DNA from: Antitrichia curtipendula
Lineage: Eukaryota; Streptophyta; Bryopsida; Hypnales; Leucodontaceae
Direction of reading: 5' to 3'
Assembly (NCBI GenBank): GCA_951230915.1
Contig: OX579641.1
Coordinates: 5,642,001 to 5,706,000, forward strand
DNA: 64,000 nt
Part shown: one piece after another, positions 33,909-46,297 of the stretch
Position numbering within the stretch: position 1 is the first letter of the stretch
Layout: each line of letters starts with the position of its first letter
Translations under genes and position numbers: made by a program
The notes under the pieces: generated by a model
Database searches by the model: none
What the model saw: only the letters and a program-made list of their open reading frames with translations
Told to the model about the DNA's origin: nothing

Positions 33909-36900
33909 GTTGACTCTGGGGTAACTGAGAGGAAATCTCGGAAGTGGATCATTGTGAAAAAGGAAGATTAACTTTAAGGTGTGCATGGATCGCACAGATT
34001 GGAAAGCCACTCCCGAGTCCCATCCGAGCTGGAAGTGCCGTGATTAACGGTCGTAGAGATACGTGTTAATACCGGTATGGCAGGGGGGGATTTTAGGCCT
34101 GTTTTTCTATGCTTAGATTGCAATTAGACGTTTGTCAGTTGGGGTGAAGTTAAGGGACATTTTCCTGTTTTTTTGAAATCCATGATCTCCATTTGTGTCA
34201 AAAAGAAGAAGAAGTTCAGGGACATTTGTGTAAATGTTTCGACTTTGTCGCCGTTGAAATTACATGTTGCATGCATTACAATTTCTCACTGTTGAAATGG
34301 ATTTCCATGTGTGCCAAATCAGAATTGCGAAAATCTGTGGACTTTGGTCCAACTGGTGTTCTTGATTTTCGTAAGAGTTGAAGATTGAAGAGAACGGTGA
34401 CTTGAATGAGCGAATCGTAAGTTATCAGATGCACCTACGCTACTGGACTGATTCAAGTTGAGCAGAGACAGACCCACTGCCTAGTCCATTATCTGCAGAT
34501 GGCTCTATTCTTTCACTGTGGAAGTTCCGCAAGTCTCCAATAGAAAATTTATACTTAATTTACTATTTAACCCCTCAGATGCCCTCATTCGCGCGTACAT
34601 TTTAGGCAGAAATTGTCAAAAGCAGCCACTTTTGAGGAGCCACCTTTTAGGGCAGTAAAATAAATTAAAAAAAGAGTTTGATAAACATTAAACTTGAGAA
34701 ATTGCACTAAACTATCATGGGTATTTGTGAAAGAAATTTGGAAACTTTGACCAAGTAGAGGGTGAATGCAAGAAACACCTGTACTATTTGTTGCGTTTTA
34801 CTACAGTACTCATGACTTTTTTTGGAGTACTTTAAAATTAGAAAATTAATTTGAAAAAAATTTGAAAAATATGAACAATGTATACACCTCTAAGATGAAG
34901 GCTTTCACCAAAGGAAATTGATAGAAAAATTCTCTAAGTAGGAGAACTTAAAAAGCGTCAAACCTCAAGAAAATACATACCTTCATGTTTTAATTCGGAA
35001 AAAATAGTAAAAATAAGTAAATACAAAAAATAAAAAGTGTCCATTTGCAACAATTCTATGGAGATGGTCATTCACCAGAAAAAACACCAAAATAATATTT
35101 TATATGTTTCAAAATTCAAGCAGAAAGAAGCTCTTTTTGTAGACTTCCACACCACATAAAAATAACTTTTTTCAAAATCCCTCATGTGGAGAGATGTAAG
35201 TCTACTAGAAGACCATCTCGTCCAAATTTCATCTCAAAATCATTAAAAAAAAGGTACTCCTTAGTACTAAAAACCTCCAAATTCTCATTGGTGACATTTA
35301 ATCACTAATACTGTTTTAATATTAAAATATTTTTGAAAATTATGAAAAAATTATGTAAGGTGTATGATAGACATGAGTACCTTCTCTAGAAATCTTGAGT
35401 CATTTCGAGCAAAAATGCAAAAGTTATGGCCAAAAAACAGATCAGCACTTAGCTTGTGACAAAAAATAGTACAAGTGTTTCTTGCATTCACCCTAGATTG
35501 AAAGATTGTATGTAGCATACTAGCATTATTAAAGTAATATTGTAAGAAGTGGAAAAGAATCTAGACCTTGCCCAACATGATCAATATACTTCAACTCTTC
35601 TTTGTACAATAGTGAAATACAAGGTAGAAATGACTTGTCCACAATGTCGCAGTCAATTTGCAATCATTGTTATCATAAATGACTTCTAGAGTCATGGTAG
35701 ACAAGACATTTGTACCCTTGTTTTCTTTTAATGAAATTTTTACACTAAACATGGTTCTTTTGGGGGTCAATTGCATCTTGTATTCTTATGTCATGTTTAT
35801 AGAAGAGGCATTTGCACTTCTTTTCCCAAGGTAAAAGTTGTTTGCTCTACCCCGAAAATTGAACAATGTAACTTTTGATTAATGTAGCAATTTGAAGGAA
35901 AATAAAATTGACTTGGGCACTTGTTTAAGTTTTGAAACTTGCACAAGGTGCAATAACAATCCAAATTGGATGTGCTATCTGTCACTAATTCTTTCTAAAG
36001 ATCTTTGTGAATTTTCTTGAGCAGACTTGAAATCTTGAATTCACCATGAACTTTGAAGAAAAATTGAAGAAAATTCAGTTATCAAATGCATAATTTGCTC
36101 AAAAAAACTGAATCATTACAATGGGTGTATATAAAAGTGTAGATTATTGAGGTACAAACCAAATTTCCATATCTTTCAATAATTAAAAAATGAATGGGCC
36201 TTTGTTATAACTCCTATATTCAGATTTTAGTAAAACATCATAATTCAAGATGTTTCTTCAATTTCAAATTTGGAAAGAAGTGGGATTGATGGAAATATTT
36301 TGTGAAAATGACTGTATTCCACATGCCATTTTTCATTTTTTCCATTCATTTTCCTCTATCAAAGTCAATTTCATTAAATTGGCATATTCCCAAAAACTTG
36401 GTACTCTTAAGTTTAGACTGTATGTTTTGAAATCTATACTAGACCTAGACTTTAGAGCTTTGTGCAAGATGAATTACAATCTTTGACGCCTTGCTTAAAC
36501 GGTGCAAATTTATCAAAATTGTCCATTTGAAATCAAGAACAAGGAGCTAGAACTGTTAGTACTAGAAGGGCCAAAATCTCAGAGTCAAACTACTGTTTTT
36601 TGCAACCACCCTACAAGCAACGTTGTTGACAAAAGCAACGGACATTGAAATGAGAAAGACAGGACGCAAGTCTTAGAATTTTGTGCCATGGATACCTGCC
36701 TAGACTTTCAACATGTACTAATGTTATGAACTTGGCTGAAATTCAGAATTTGCTGTTGAAATTCAGATTGGACCTTGGGGTGAGCTTCTTCAGCTCCAAT
36801 TAATTATGAAGCAGTGATCCAGAACATTAGAAATACTAATAAGATGACAATTCTGTACTTAGTACTTACAAGAAATATCCCATTTAAAGCAGTAGACATT

Positions 36901-37279
36901 TCATTATTCACACAATCATGAATGCTGTGCCTCTTCTGCCAGAATTGATAATGTTAGCACCTTCGTGTTGAAACAGTGAAGAGCGGCATTGCAACTCAAT
37001 CCAAAATTATCGGGCTTTAACCTACAGACGCTGATAATCGTCCTTAATTTATAAATGTATGAAACTATAAGATACGTGTGCTCTTCTCCAAATGAGTGAA
37101 TGACTGCACGACCGTTATGTTGAATGGATGAGAGATAAGATAATCGAATGATTCAGTTGAAGTCTTCCAACCCAACTGAACATTAGTCTAGTCCTTCAAG
37201 TTCTAAGTGTAAGCGCATTACACTTCAACAATCCTCAAAAGGTCAGATGCCGGCATCATTCTACTGTATTGTACATTAG
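33909..37279. other. Spacer with TTAA-family end
   Basis: Upstream GLP6 sequence to about 34,400, then AT-rich DNA with no supported gene. TTAACCCCTCAGATGCCC at about 34,567 looks like one more end of the TTAA family. From about 36,680 a block repeats 23,900-24,060 in direct orientation (GTGATCCAGAA and AATACTAATAAGA anchors). Confidence 0.4.
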
Positions 37280-37927
37280 TTTTAATATGAACTCAGAGAA
37301 TAAGACATTACTGGTTAACTTACACCACCTAGTAATTGCAACATCAATACATCATAACCTATATAACAATAACATCAATAATTCATAACCTGGAATTCAA
37401 GTAGCTAAGTGAAAATAAATGGAGGCTAAAAACTAGGCAGCACAATTATCTATTCGGAGGACTACGTACGACTCCCCTTGTGAACACAAACGTCACTTTG
37501 AAATTTGATATGCACACAACACTTTTTACCTTAGTGTGACTTGCAGATGCACAAGCTCACAAGGTCTGCAAAAATAGCTCATTGATCTACTTCAACACAC
37601 TATACAGTACACCGTTTTAAACTTTCAATATGAAAATGAGATTTCAAACTAGCTTTGGAGTGATATATATTTATTCAAATAGATGCATGTGGTCCACCCA
37701 CGGCCAGGGCCAAATGACGGATGACTTCACATGAACTTGGACTCAGAACAGATAGTGCTCTGAAAGCGCGCAATACAATCGAGCTAATGAGTAACGAATC
37801 AGAAGTCATTGGATCCTAAACCGAACGTTGACAGTAATTGTCTCGACTGTGGCCGCGCATGATGTTAATTTTCACAGCCAGATCGACTCTGATAATAAAT
37901 TTGACGGGCTATTCATCAATTTACAGA

Positions 37928-38590
37928 TCAGGGGAACTGTTTCTGGATCAAGTCCACCGTCTTCTCGTTGATGCGGAAAGCCTTCTCCAACACCTCGTCC
38001 TTGATGTCCGGAGTGAACAAAGCGGGGGCAATCTGCTGCACGCCGGGGTTCTGGCTGCTCAAAGCGGCAAAAGCCAACGCAGGGTATTTGCCCACGTTCA
38101 GCTGGAAGTGCACCAGGCCCTTAGGGAACACGAACAGCTCGCCTTGGTTGAGGATGGTGGCAAACAAGGTGTTGTTGGTGCTTACGAAGCCCACATACAA
38201 CTCGCCCTTGGCCAGCAACAGAATCTCGGTGGCGCGGGGATGAGTGTGCGGGGGGTTGATGCCGCCCTTGGCGAAGTCGATGCGAGCAGCGGAGATGCCC
38301 AAAGTGTTCAATCCGGGGAACTGAAGCACGGAGGCGGGAGTGACCGCGACCTTGTTGGCGTTGTTGGTGTCGCCGGCGTTCTTCAAGCCAGCGAACTTGA
38401 AGTCGTCCGCGGACACCTCACCGGCAGGCTTGCAGGTGAGTCCGTTGATGGTGGTTCCGCTCTTCCAGTCCGCTACGCAGAAGTCCTGGAGCGGATCCTC
38501 GTCCGCTGCCATGGCGAGCATGGGCACCAGCGCCACGCTCATGAACACGGCAACAGTCACCCACACGCTACGCCGGGTCATGATGCCCAT
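37928..38590 (-). CDS. Germin-like protein 7 (secreted cupin)
   Basis: Intact intronless gene of 220 codons from the ATG at 38590. Signal peptide about 1-29; Cys38/Cys53; His115, His117, Glu122, His161; PKG in box 2; NNT sequon. It is the inverted twin of GLP4, sharing the FP end and the ADWKSG change. Between KGE box and box 2 it reads ILNQGE where the sisters read LKEGE. Expected function and place as for the other members. Confidence 0.95.
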   Translation of the reverse strand: MGIMTRRSVWVTVAVFMSVALVPMLAMAADEDPLQDFCVADWKSGTTINGLTCKPAGEVSADDFKFAGLKNAGDTNNANKVAVTPASVLQFPGLNTLGISAARIDFAKGGINPPHTHPRATEILLLAKGELYVGFVSTNNTLFATILNQGELFVFPKGLVHFQLNVGKYPALAFAALSSQNPGVQQIAPALFTPDIKDEVLEKAFRINEKTVDLIQKQFP

Positions 38591-38760
38591 GTCGACTGGC
38601 TGCAACAATCGGTGCTGCTGGACTTGGAAGTCGGGAGCAGTTCTGGAATTCAAAGGAAGTTACGTCCTTTGCAAAGAGAGTATTGTGCACTGATGAGGTG
38701 GTTGTGGAAGCTGGAGGAAGGCACTGGAATGTTTGCTTGCAATTGTTTGAGTTGTGGGGG

Positions 38761-38818
38761 TTTATATCCGATCCATCTTGAAGGCATCAGCGGTGAAGCG
38801 CGTCTGCCAAAGACGCGG
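38761..38818 (-). promoter_or_regulatory. GLP7 core promoter
   Basis: TATAAA on the minus strand at 38761-38766 followed by CCCCCACAACTC. CGCG inverted repeat at 38795-38818 (CCGCGTCTTTGGCAGACGCG). Confidence 0.65.
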
Positions 38819-39291
38819 AGTGGCTGGAACGTAAAGTCAGTGACTCTCAGGTGGTTTTCCAGTGGCGGCTGGGTTTATAATGAGTAAAGACCGGGTCTAA
38901 TGATAGTCACAGGAGCTCAACAGTTCAGACTAGAAAGTCGCGAAAGAGAGGTCCTGCCAGTGTGAACGGAGAATAAATCAGAAGTTCTCCACTTTCGACC
39001 TTGTTAGCCAAGATCCAGGGTATTAAAAAAAACTCGGCGTTTTGCTGGTGGAATTATTTTTTAGATTTGGTCAAACTTGGGTTCTCATGAGCTTTCATGT
39101 TTTGGTTGTGTACAGTCTCATGTACTAATCAATTTCTAGACTTTTCTTACACTTTTTGGTTCGACGGTTGGTGTCACATTTTGGGCAATGTTGAGTGTGT
39201 ACTGTGTACATACCTCTCTCAATGGAATTTTTTTTTCAAAGTTTTTGGTTTACTACATCATATGAATGAGTTTGAAAGTTTTGCTTGGAGC

Positions 39292-40745
39292 ATTAGTATT
39301 GTGCTATTAATGATGGGAGTAGGATACTTGAAATGATTGAATGAGCTCACATTTGATAATCTATTTAATTCAATTTCCTACATCAATAGATTGTTGCATC
39401 ACTTAGGATCCTACTGCCCTACTATCCTATTTGTATAATGAACTTATCTTATTTCCAACATTCTAAATTCTAATCATTGGTAGACTATGAACTTGTTTGA
39501 TTTTCATGAGCCAAGTCCTTTTGATATTCTATTCTAAAATATCGATTTTCTATAAAGTTTTAATTTGGATGTTGACTTGATGAACTTCAATGCATTTTCA
39601 AATTCAATGTTTTGTTTTCGCTATTTGTTTGTATTTTGAACAATGTCAACGTTTGGCCATTCAATTTGTTTGCAATTGGTCGTTTTTGACCAATTTATTT
39701 TATAATTTTCTTGATTTCATATTTTGAATTATTTCATATCAAAATGCCAAATTTATTTATAGTTTATAATAGATTACAATTTCTAGTCATATTACATAAT
39801 TAGTGCATTTAACAAGTAAAGAGACAATCCAACCAATTCCAAAATTTTGTATTCCTCATGTAAAATATTGTGTTGTTGGCAACACATTTTGAAATGTAAA
39901 ATAGAATGTACAAACAGTAGGTTTCAAAAGCCCTTCTATAAAATAAATACAATTGAAAAGGAAACAATCAAAGATAACACGACATTAGAACTGAGTGTAT
40001 GGATATGCACTACTTAGCATACTTAGTGGTCAATTTGCCATGAAAATAAACTAGTCTAAAACATGGATGATTGTACTAGAATTTTTTACTCATTTCACTT
40101 TCTTTAATGGTTAGTGATATATCAATAGATGTCATGCTTATTTTGATTATTAATAGGCACAATTCTTATTGTATTACCTTCATATATTGTCTACACAACT
40201 AGGCCATTGTAAGTCTTATATAATTAATAGGAACAATGAGTTTGTAATCCTTAAAAAGAAAAATCATGTCTTTACACAATTAAATTTAATAATTTTTTGC
40301 TCTTTTGTACCAAAAAATAGTATAAGTTTTATATTTATCTTCAATTTTCTATAATAAAAATTGCTATTATAAAATTTACATGATTCTTTTAGTGGGTTCT
40401 TCATAGAAATTTTAGTCATTAATTCATCACTAACATCATTTCTTAGAACATTAGAAAAAATTTAGAAAAATGGAAAGACTAGTAAACCACAACTTACATA
40501 TTATAAACTTATAATTAGTCTATTGTTTGAACTTATATCTATAGAAATTTGATATCTAGAACAATTTTAGTTTTAGTGCATATCAAACTTCAAAGATTGA
40601 CTTAAAGAACCTTAATAAAAATACAATTTTTTAGTTTTTTTTTATTAAATCAAATAATAGAATGAAAGCTACATTTTTAGTTGGATTTCATAATATTTAA
40701 ATTAAAAATTGAATTAACTTCGGATTCTTTAATCTTGCAATCTAT
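39292..40745. repeat. Right arm of inverted duplication (partner 16727-18215)
   Basis: Reverse-complement relation to 16727-18215; the small plus-strand frames here are not conserved in the partner and are not taken as genes. Confidence 0.7.
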
Positions 40746-41533
40746 ATCATTTTTGTGCTTTTTATAGAGATCTATCATGTAGAACAAAGACATTACAATG
40801 AGGGATGACTTGTATGAAATTCAAAATTTAGCACCAAACTCTAAGTGGAGTCCACAATTGGTAGAAAATTCTACACAAAAATCATTGATATATAATGGAA
40901 GATGAAGATCTAAAATTTTAGCAAGTTGTGAAAATTTTAATTTTTGCTTCAAATAAATATTGCAATTTTGGCAAATTTTCAAAGTATCAAGCTTTAAATG
41001 GGTGATTGCAAGAAAGACTTAACTATTTGTTGTGTTTTGGATTTCTTTTGTTAGTTAGTAGTATATTAGACTATGAGTACTACAAGTATTGTGAATACTA
41101 CCAAAGGCATACAATATGAAATGCAGACTGTTAATGTGATTGTAGATCTACCACCCCGACAAAACGTATACATTTATCATCTGATGATACGAATGGATGT
41201 CAAAGTCTATTCATTAGTATCGAATGGGAGGATGTCATTTGCCTTTGTATTTTGGATGAACTTTGGATGATGGACAATACAATTTAATGCTACACCATTT
41301 TCATTTAAAATAGAAACTTCCACATTTTTATTTTTTTAAATGATGGAATCCACTTTGAAATTTTGGATAAAAGTGGCCATTAATGCCAACTCATTAGAGA
41401 GAAGTAAGCACACTTTAGAACAATGCGCAAGAGACTTGAAGCATTGTAGTTTTAAAAATTCCTCTCCTAAAAACATATACATTGCTTATGCGAAAAAACT
41501 TACGAAAACTAAGCTCAAAATTCTTCACAATGG
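40746..41533. other. AT-rich spacer left of the large element
   Basis: No supported gene. A plus-strand frame at 41340-41582 runs across the left terminal repeat of the large element and is most likely chance. Confidence 0.4.
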
Positions 41534-41565
41534 ATATATGCCATATTTAACTACTTCTGGACTTT
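41534..41565 (+). repeat. Left terminal inverted repeat
   Basis: Starts ATATATGCCATATTTAACTA and ends GGACTTT. One mismatch to the right end (T for C at the eleventh base). Followed by a small hairpin, GGACTTTCAATAGTCC. Confidence 0.85.
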
Positions 41566-41791
41566 CAATAGTCCAGAATTAAAGAGATGGTGAAATCCTC
41601 CGATCTACCTCAATTTCTGCACTCATAAGTCTTTTGGAGAGTGCTTCTTCGTGTGCTTGGAAATGCTAGAAAATTTGTAAATTACTGTTCCGTAGTTGAC
41701 TGTGTCAGAGTTCACGTGTCTGGATTGGGAGACCTGTGGACCAGGTTTCCATAATTTCAGCATCCCGTTTACAGCTCAGGTCCCCGAACCT

Positions 41792-42117
41792 ATCGAGAGA
41801 TCCCACGATGACAACTAGTTCAAGCAAATACGGCTCCGAGCCCTATATTAATACCTCACTCACCGTTCTGTTTGAAACGAATGCATCGTGAGATCCCCTG
41901 ACAAGGTTGTCGAATATGTGGCAGCTTCAGTGACAATCTTTGTGTCGAAGCGCTACAGTTTGATTCATGTGCTGTAGACAGTGCAATTCATAGATACATT
42001 AATGGAAGAAAACTTGAAATTCACTGGAACTCCCAAACATCACTTCAGAATTATCAAACAAGCACTTCCTCTCGGGAAGAAGGAGACCATTTTTATCTAA
42101 GCAGGAGATCCCCCGAT
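41792..42117. repeat. Dispersed palindrome, left end group
   Basis: Copies at 41792-41809 and 41885-41902 and a half copy near 42100-42117, each a variant of ATCGTGRGATCYCACGAT. They lie between the left terminal repeat and the transposase-like gene, in sequence with no other feature. Confidence 0.75.
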
Positions 42118-42708
42118 GGAGTGCTAACACAAGAAACATTGTCATTTCACACTACATCCAGTGGAATGACAGGACTGTAGACAAGTGAGTCACAAGTGCT
42201 CAGACATTCAGCATACATCTGTAGACTGATGAATATCGGCTACTGTACTATTCCATCTGAGGTATTTCAGTTTGTGTGGAGAAAATCGGGGTTCTATCAC
42301 TACTGAAATACATCCAATCTCTGATGTCCACGTAATTCTAAATATGCAAAACCCAGTCGACTGGAATTCCAACACGGACTGAAAGGGTAAAAAAATAAAT
42401 GCGTATTCAGACTAATCTTTGTGCATGTATAATCCGAACACTGTATTTGTCATTGATAAAAACATGAACCACTTCCATTTCAGCAGAGGAAAGAAAAACA
42501 GCCCGCACTTCACATATCAGGTGACTGCCCGTGTTTCACACGCATAATGAACACCATAAACGAATTCATATATTCATCAAGATTTATGATGCTAATACAT
42601 GTCACATAAAAACAACACTGAGAGGTTCATCGTCTAACAGTCGAACTCAAACAGGGTAGTGTACATAGAAAACCTAACTTTCGACTAAGCTACCTCAACG
42701 TGGAAAGC
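42118..42708. other. Spacer inside the large element
   Basis: No gene and no palindrome copy seen here; it lies 3' of the minus-strand gene and may contain its end signals. Confidence 0.35.
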
Positions 42709-42847
42709 CTCGTGGGATCTCACGATTTCCGCAGCGACCTGAACAATGCATCGTGAGATCACATGATGGCCGCGACAACCCCCGCAATGCATCGTGAGAT
42801 ATCACAATAGGCGCGCTACTCCACCGTATGTCGGGAGATCTCACGAT
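42709..42847. repeat. Four palindromes in a regular 41-bp array
   Basis: Copies start at 42709, 42750, 42791 and 42830, spaced 41, 41 and 39 bases. Three of the gaps share AATGCATCG-like or GCGC-rich sequence, so this is a short tandem array built on the palindrome. It ends 30 bases before the stop of the transposase-like gene. Confidence 0.85.
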
Positions 42848-42876
42848 AGATTACTGTTCTCGGACAAGGCGCTTGA

Positions 42877-45800
42877 TCACGGGTCCAACACGTTTGCCCG
42901 ATTCAAATTTGCCAAGGCAGCCTCCCTACTCTTCTTAAGAATGGTCCTCGATTTCGGATCCACTATTTTCGACCAATTCACATACGCCACAGCAGCTGCG
43001 TCAACCCAGGTAGGGGCTGAATCTTCAACAACCCATTTACCGTACCAGCAATTCCGGTACCTCAACTCCAGCGTACTTTCGGAGTTATCGGGTCGCCAAT
43101 ACTGAATCAAAAACTTTCCGTAATTTGCATCTCCTTCCAGTCTGCATACAGTAGACAATGCTCTTCCTTGCCAAACAGCACATGTTTCCGAGACTTCCAG
43201 CCTAAGAAGTACCCATGAGCCCGGTCGTATGTCCAGCCACGGATTGAATCTTTCCATTGGCGCTTCATTTGCGGGGCCGCAATAAGGTTCGGGTTCCTCT
43301 TCTTCCTCCGGAATCACATCCATGGGATTTCCTTGGCGAGGGACTCCATTCTGCGCTACCCTCCAATCATACTGTGGCCAGAAGCCTTCCACCAACTCCG
43401 GAGGACACTCAGGTAGTGGCTCCTTCAGCTCATCCAGTACGCACTTCCAGTATTCCACGTAAGGGCCAAATGCAGCTACAAATCCCTCGCATTTTGACAT
43501 TCCTTGTTGCCAGTACTGAATGTACTTCTTGAGTCCCACCAAAATGAAACCCTTGTTCACGATAGCTTTCCGCGCCATTTCCCTTGCCTTCTCTTGATTT
43601 CCACCCGCGACGTGAACCTCGTTGCCCCACATGGGCTTAAATGGAACAGGCTTCGGACAACCGTGAGGGAGCATGGGGCGACCATTTTCATCTCTCCTCC
43701 AAATGCGTTGAGAAGGTTTATTAGACGGAAGCCACTTTGAATCAACCGCTGACTCCTTGTAATTCATGACGGGGACCCCATCAGTGTCCACGTAGAACTT
43801 GAACAGGTGCATCTCCCCCAATCCAATTAATCTTTCGGAGCCACCGGTCTGGTAACCCTCCACGAACGCCTTGAAATCCCCCACCTCCTGTATAAACTCC
43901 GGCAGAAATGACAATTCTTGGGACTGCATGAAGGCTTTCATGAGGTCAGCGACGACGAAAGTGTTCTTGGTCTTGAGCGCCTTCGAAAGGTGGCTGAAAT
44001 AGGCATTGATATCCTCGTGAGTATGTTCGACTAGTAGAAACCCGACCTGAATTTCCTTGAAGACACCTCGTGCAGTGAGCAACGACAAGAACGCCATTAG
44101 GTATTTGTTCTTGTTATCCTTAGCAGAGTTGTCGAGTTGAAGATATAACTTTTCAGGAAGGGGGGTCCTACCGACCCGAGCTCCTGGTTCAGTGAGAGTC
44201 AGGCTGTCCATACATCTCGACTTTCCTCTGAGCAGTGCCTCAAACATTGGATTCGCCGGAGGGTATGGAAAGAGGTCGCCTGCCTCTCGAATCGGTGGAC
44301 CCTCCAGTCGGCGCAACAACCTCGCCAAAGACGAAATGGTGAAGTTGGAGTCTGCCGGCCAACACGATGGAGCATAATGGACGTACGCACCGTCACCATG
44401 ACCATGAGCTACCATTCCTGTGACGCTCATGGGAAGCTGCCCCAAACCCGCCGTGGCCTTTGTCGTCACCCGCATTCTAGGGAGAGCCGTCTTCGCCGTA
44501 TCCATCTTGTCGTGAATTATACATAAAATTCTCCGTGGATCTTGTTTGGATTCCTCACGCCAAGAGGCATACAGACGACGGCAAGACGCTTGGTGATTCA
44601 GATGATGAGCCCTCTGATTCATAAACTCCACGTATTGGGGGCTTCCTTTCAGGGACTTCAGGATGTATTGCTGTAGATCGTCGCATAGGGTACATTTTGC
44701 GAACGAACTCCCAACAGGCTTAATGTGGACGTTGTTGAAGTGGTCCTTCTTAATTCTACTAATGGTCGACTGGCTAACGGGCGGCAGACCGTAGTCGGCA
44801 TTCAACTGGAAAAATAGAACGACTAAGCTTCAGAAACAGTACGAGCAAAAAGAGCCAGCGAACGAAAATGACAAATACTATTCCAGAGAAACGATCGTGA
44901 CATCCCACGATCGTTGATCCAGTCGAGGGATCTCACGATCACTAACTGCATTACTCAGAATCAATGGGTTTACCTCGTTAGCATCCGCTTGGACTCGTTT
45001 CCAGTTTCTGCCTGCAAGCAGATATTTAAGAGTGTCCACTCGGCCATTACCGATACTGCGCATTTGGTGGGGCATTTGATCAGCGTTCTCGTCAATAATG
45101 GCTTTCATAGTCCCTGTAACCTGAACAGTCTGAGTCCTCGGTCGCTTAATCCCTTTGTTTCCGTGCGTCCCCAAATTCACGCCGTCGTTGTACATCTCGA
45201 TGTAAGTGTGGTAGGTCGACTTTGGGATTCCGTGAATTGTGTACCACGCCGTACCACAAACTTCCACTCCCTGTAATGTGATGAATTTTCGCTTCCAATC
45301 CCTATTCATTTCGTGGAGCTGCCCTCCCACTGCAATCCCATATTCGTGGCGGTCCTCGAACGACTTCAAGTAGTATTTCTGCCTAAGCAACAGCGTCAAC
45401 TCCTGGTTAAAATGCTGACAACACAGATGTTTGCAACACTTTTGCGAGCTCACTTTGCGGATCTCTTCGTCTGCCGTTTTCCGGTCTAATTGTGATTCTT
45501 TCAGCTTTATACTGGGTTTACGGACTACAAAGCGATATGGTGCTTTCATTCTACCTCCGAGATAAGCGAGAGGGTCGTCTGTATCTGGATTGGCGGCAAA
45601 ATGATCCACGGTCTCCTTCAACAACCGACCGCTTGGAAACCAGCACTCCGACAATGGCCACCTCTCGTGCGACATTATGGCTTCCTCGTTACCCACAAAA
45701 ACATCGAGGACTAATACACCCACGAAGCCCTCACCAAGTGTTTCATTTTGGAAATGATCCTCCGCCCTCCAGCAAATGATACGGCCCGACGAAACGTGGA

Positions 45801-46254
45801 GTCCCCATTCGTCTTTCCGATGAACATCAAGTGCAAACCAGGCTCCTTGGCGTATATATGGACAGGGATCCATTGGGGGATCCCTCGACGCTCTTACAAC
45901 GTCGGCGATTCTCCACAGCACGACACATCCCTGAACATCATACAATGTTCTATAACTCCTGTGTTGGGGGTTAAATCTTAAATTCTGGAACGCTAACTTT
46001 ATGGAATGAGGCTGCACCAGAATATAAATCCAGGGCTCTACAGGTAGAGGCACATCCAGCCACTGGCCCTGAGGACGAACCTCCTTAACAATCCCAGATC
46101 CGACTTCACCGTATCCAGGAACAAACAGCTTAACCCAATCACCGATCAAGAACGATGGAGATTCATCGCTGGACTCCTGTGATCCACTTCCCACATGTTC
46201 ACCGCGTACATATGGAACAATCGCATCAGCAGCGGACTCACTAAATGAATCCAT
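42877..46254 (-). CDS. DUF7869-like DDE transposase-type protein, two exons
   Basis: Exon 1 is 46254-44974 (427 codons from an ATG), exon 2 is 44805-42877. The 168-base GT-AG intron between them keeps phase 0, giving 1,069 intact codons. Residues 35-205 and about 950-1030 look like Tudor/SH3-type barrels (GDWVKLFV and PGSWVLLRL starts). A Cys/His cluster (KCCKHLCCQH) lies at 272-281, a VCGTAWYTIHGIP segment near 332 and GTHGNKG at 362-368. Exon 2 has a CxxC at 465/468 and then HDKMDTAKTALP (Asp526, Asp529), LQLDNSAKDNKN (Asp652) and HTHEDINAYF (His688, Glu691, Asp692). This order is typical of the DUF7869 family as I know it and is compatible with an RNase H-like DDE centre. The role as transposase of the surrounding element is inference. 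Confidence 0.7.
44894..44949. repeat. Two palindromes inside the transposase intron
   Basis: Copies at 44894-44911 (ATCGTGACATCCCACGAT) and 44932-44949 (GTCGAGGGATCTCACGAT). Both are inside the 168-base intron 44806-44973, so they take up about a fifth of it. Confidence 0.8.
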
Positions 46255-46297
46255 TCTCGGTGATTTATGGCGAAGAGATCTCGAAGATTTGTTGAAC

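Larger units (their letters stand above)
37280..39060. repeat. Right arm of inverted GLP duplication (partner 21900-23850)
   Basis: Holds GLP7 with both flanks, reverse to the GLP4 unit. The match continues into 39292-40745 against 16727-18215, with about 0.2 kb of unmatched sequence between. Confidence 0.8.

Noticed and set aside
41340..41582. Plus-strand frame across the left terminal repeat
   Set aside because: No domain, and it runs over the element border.
42709..42847. CRISPR-like array
   Set aside because: Repeats are short and variable palindromes in a plant nuclear element, the gaps are related to each other, and no cas gene is present.
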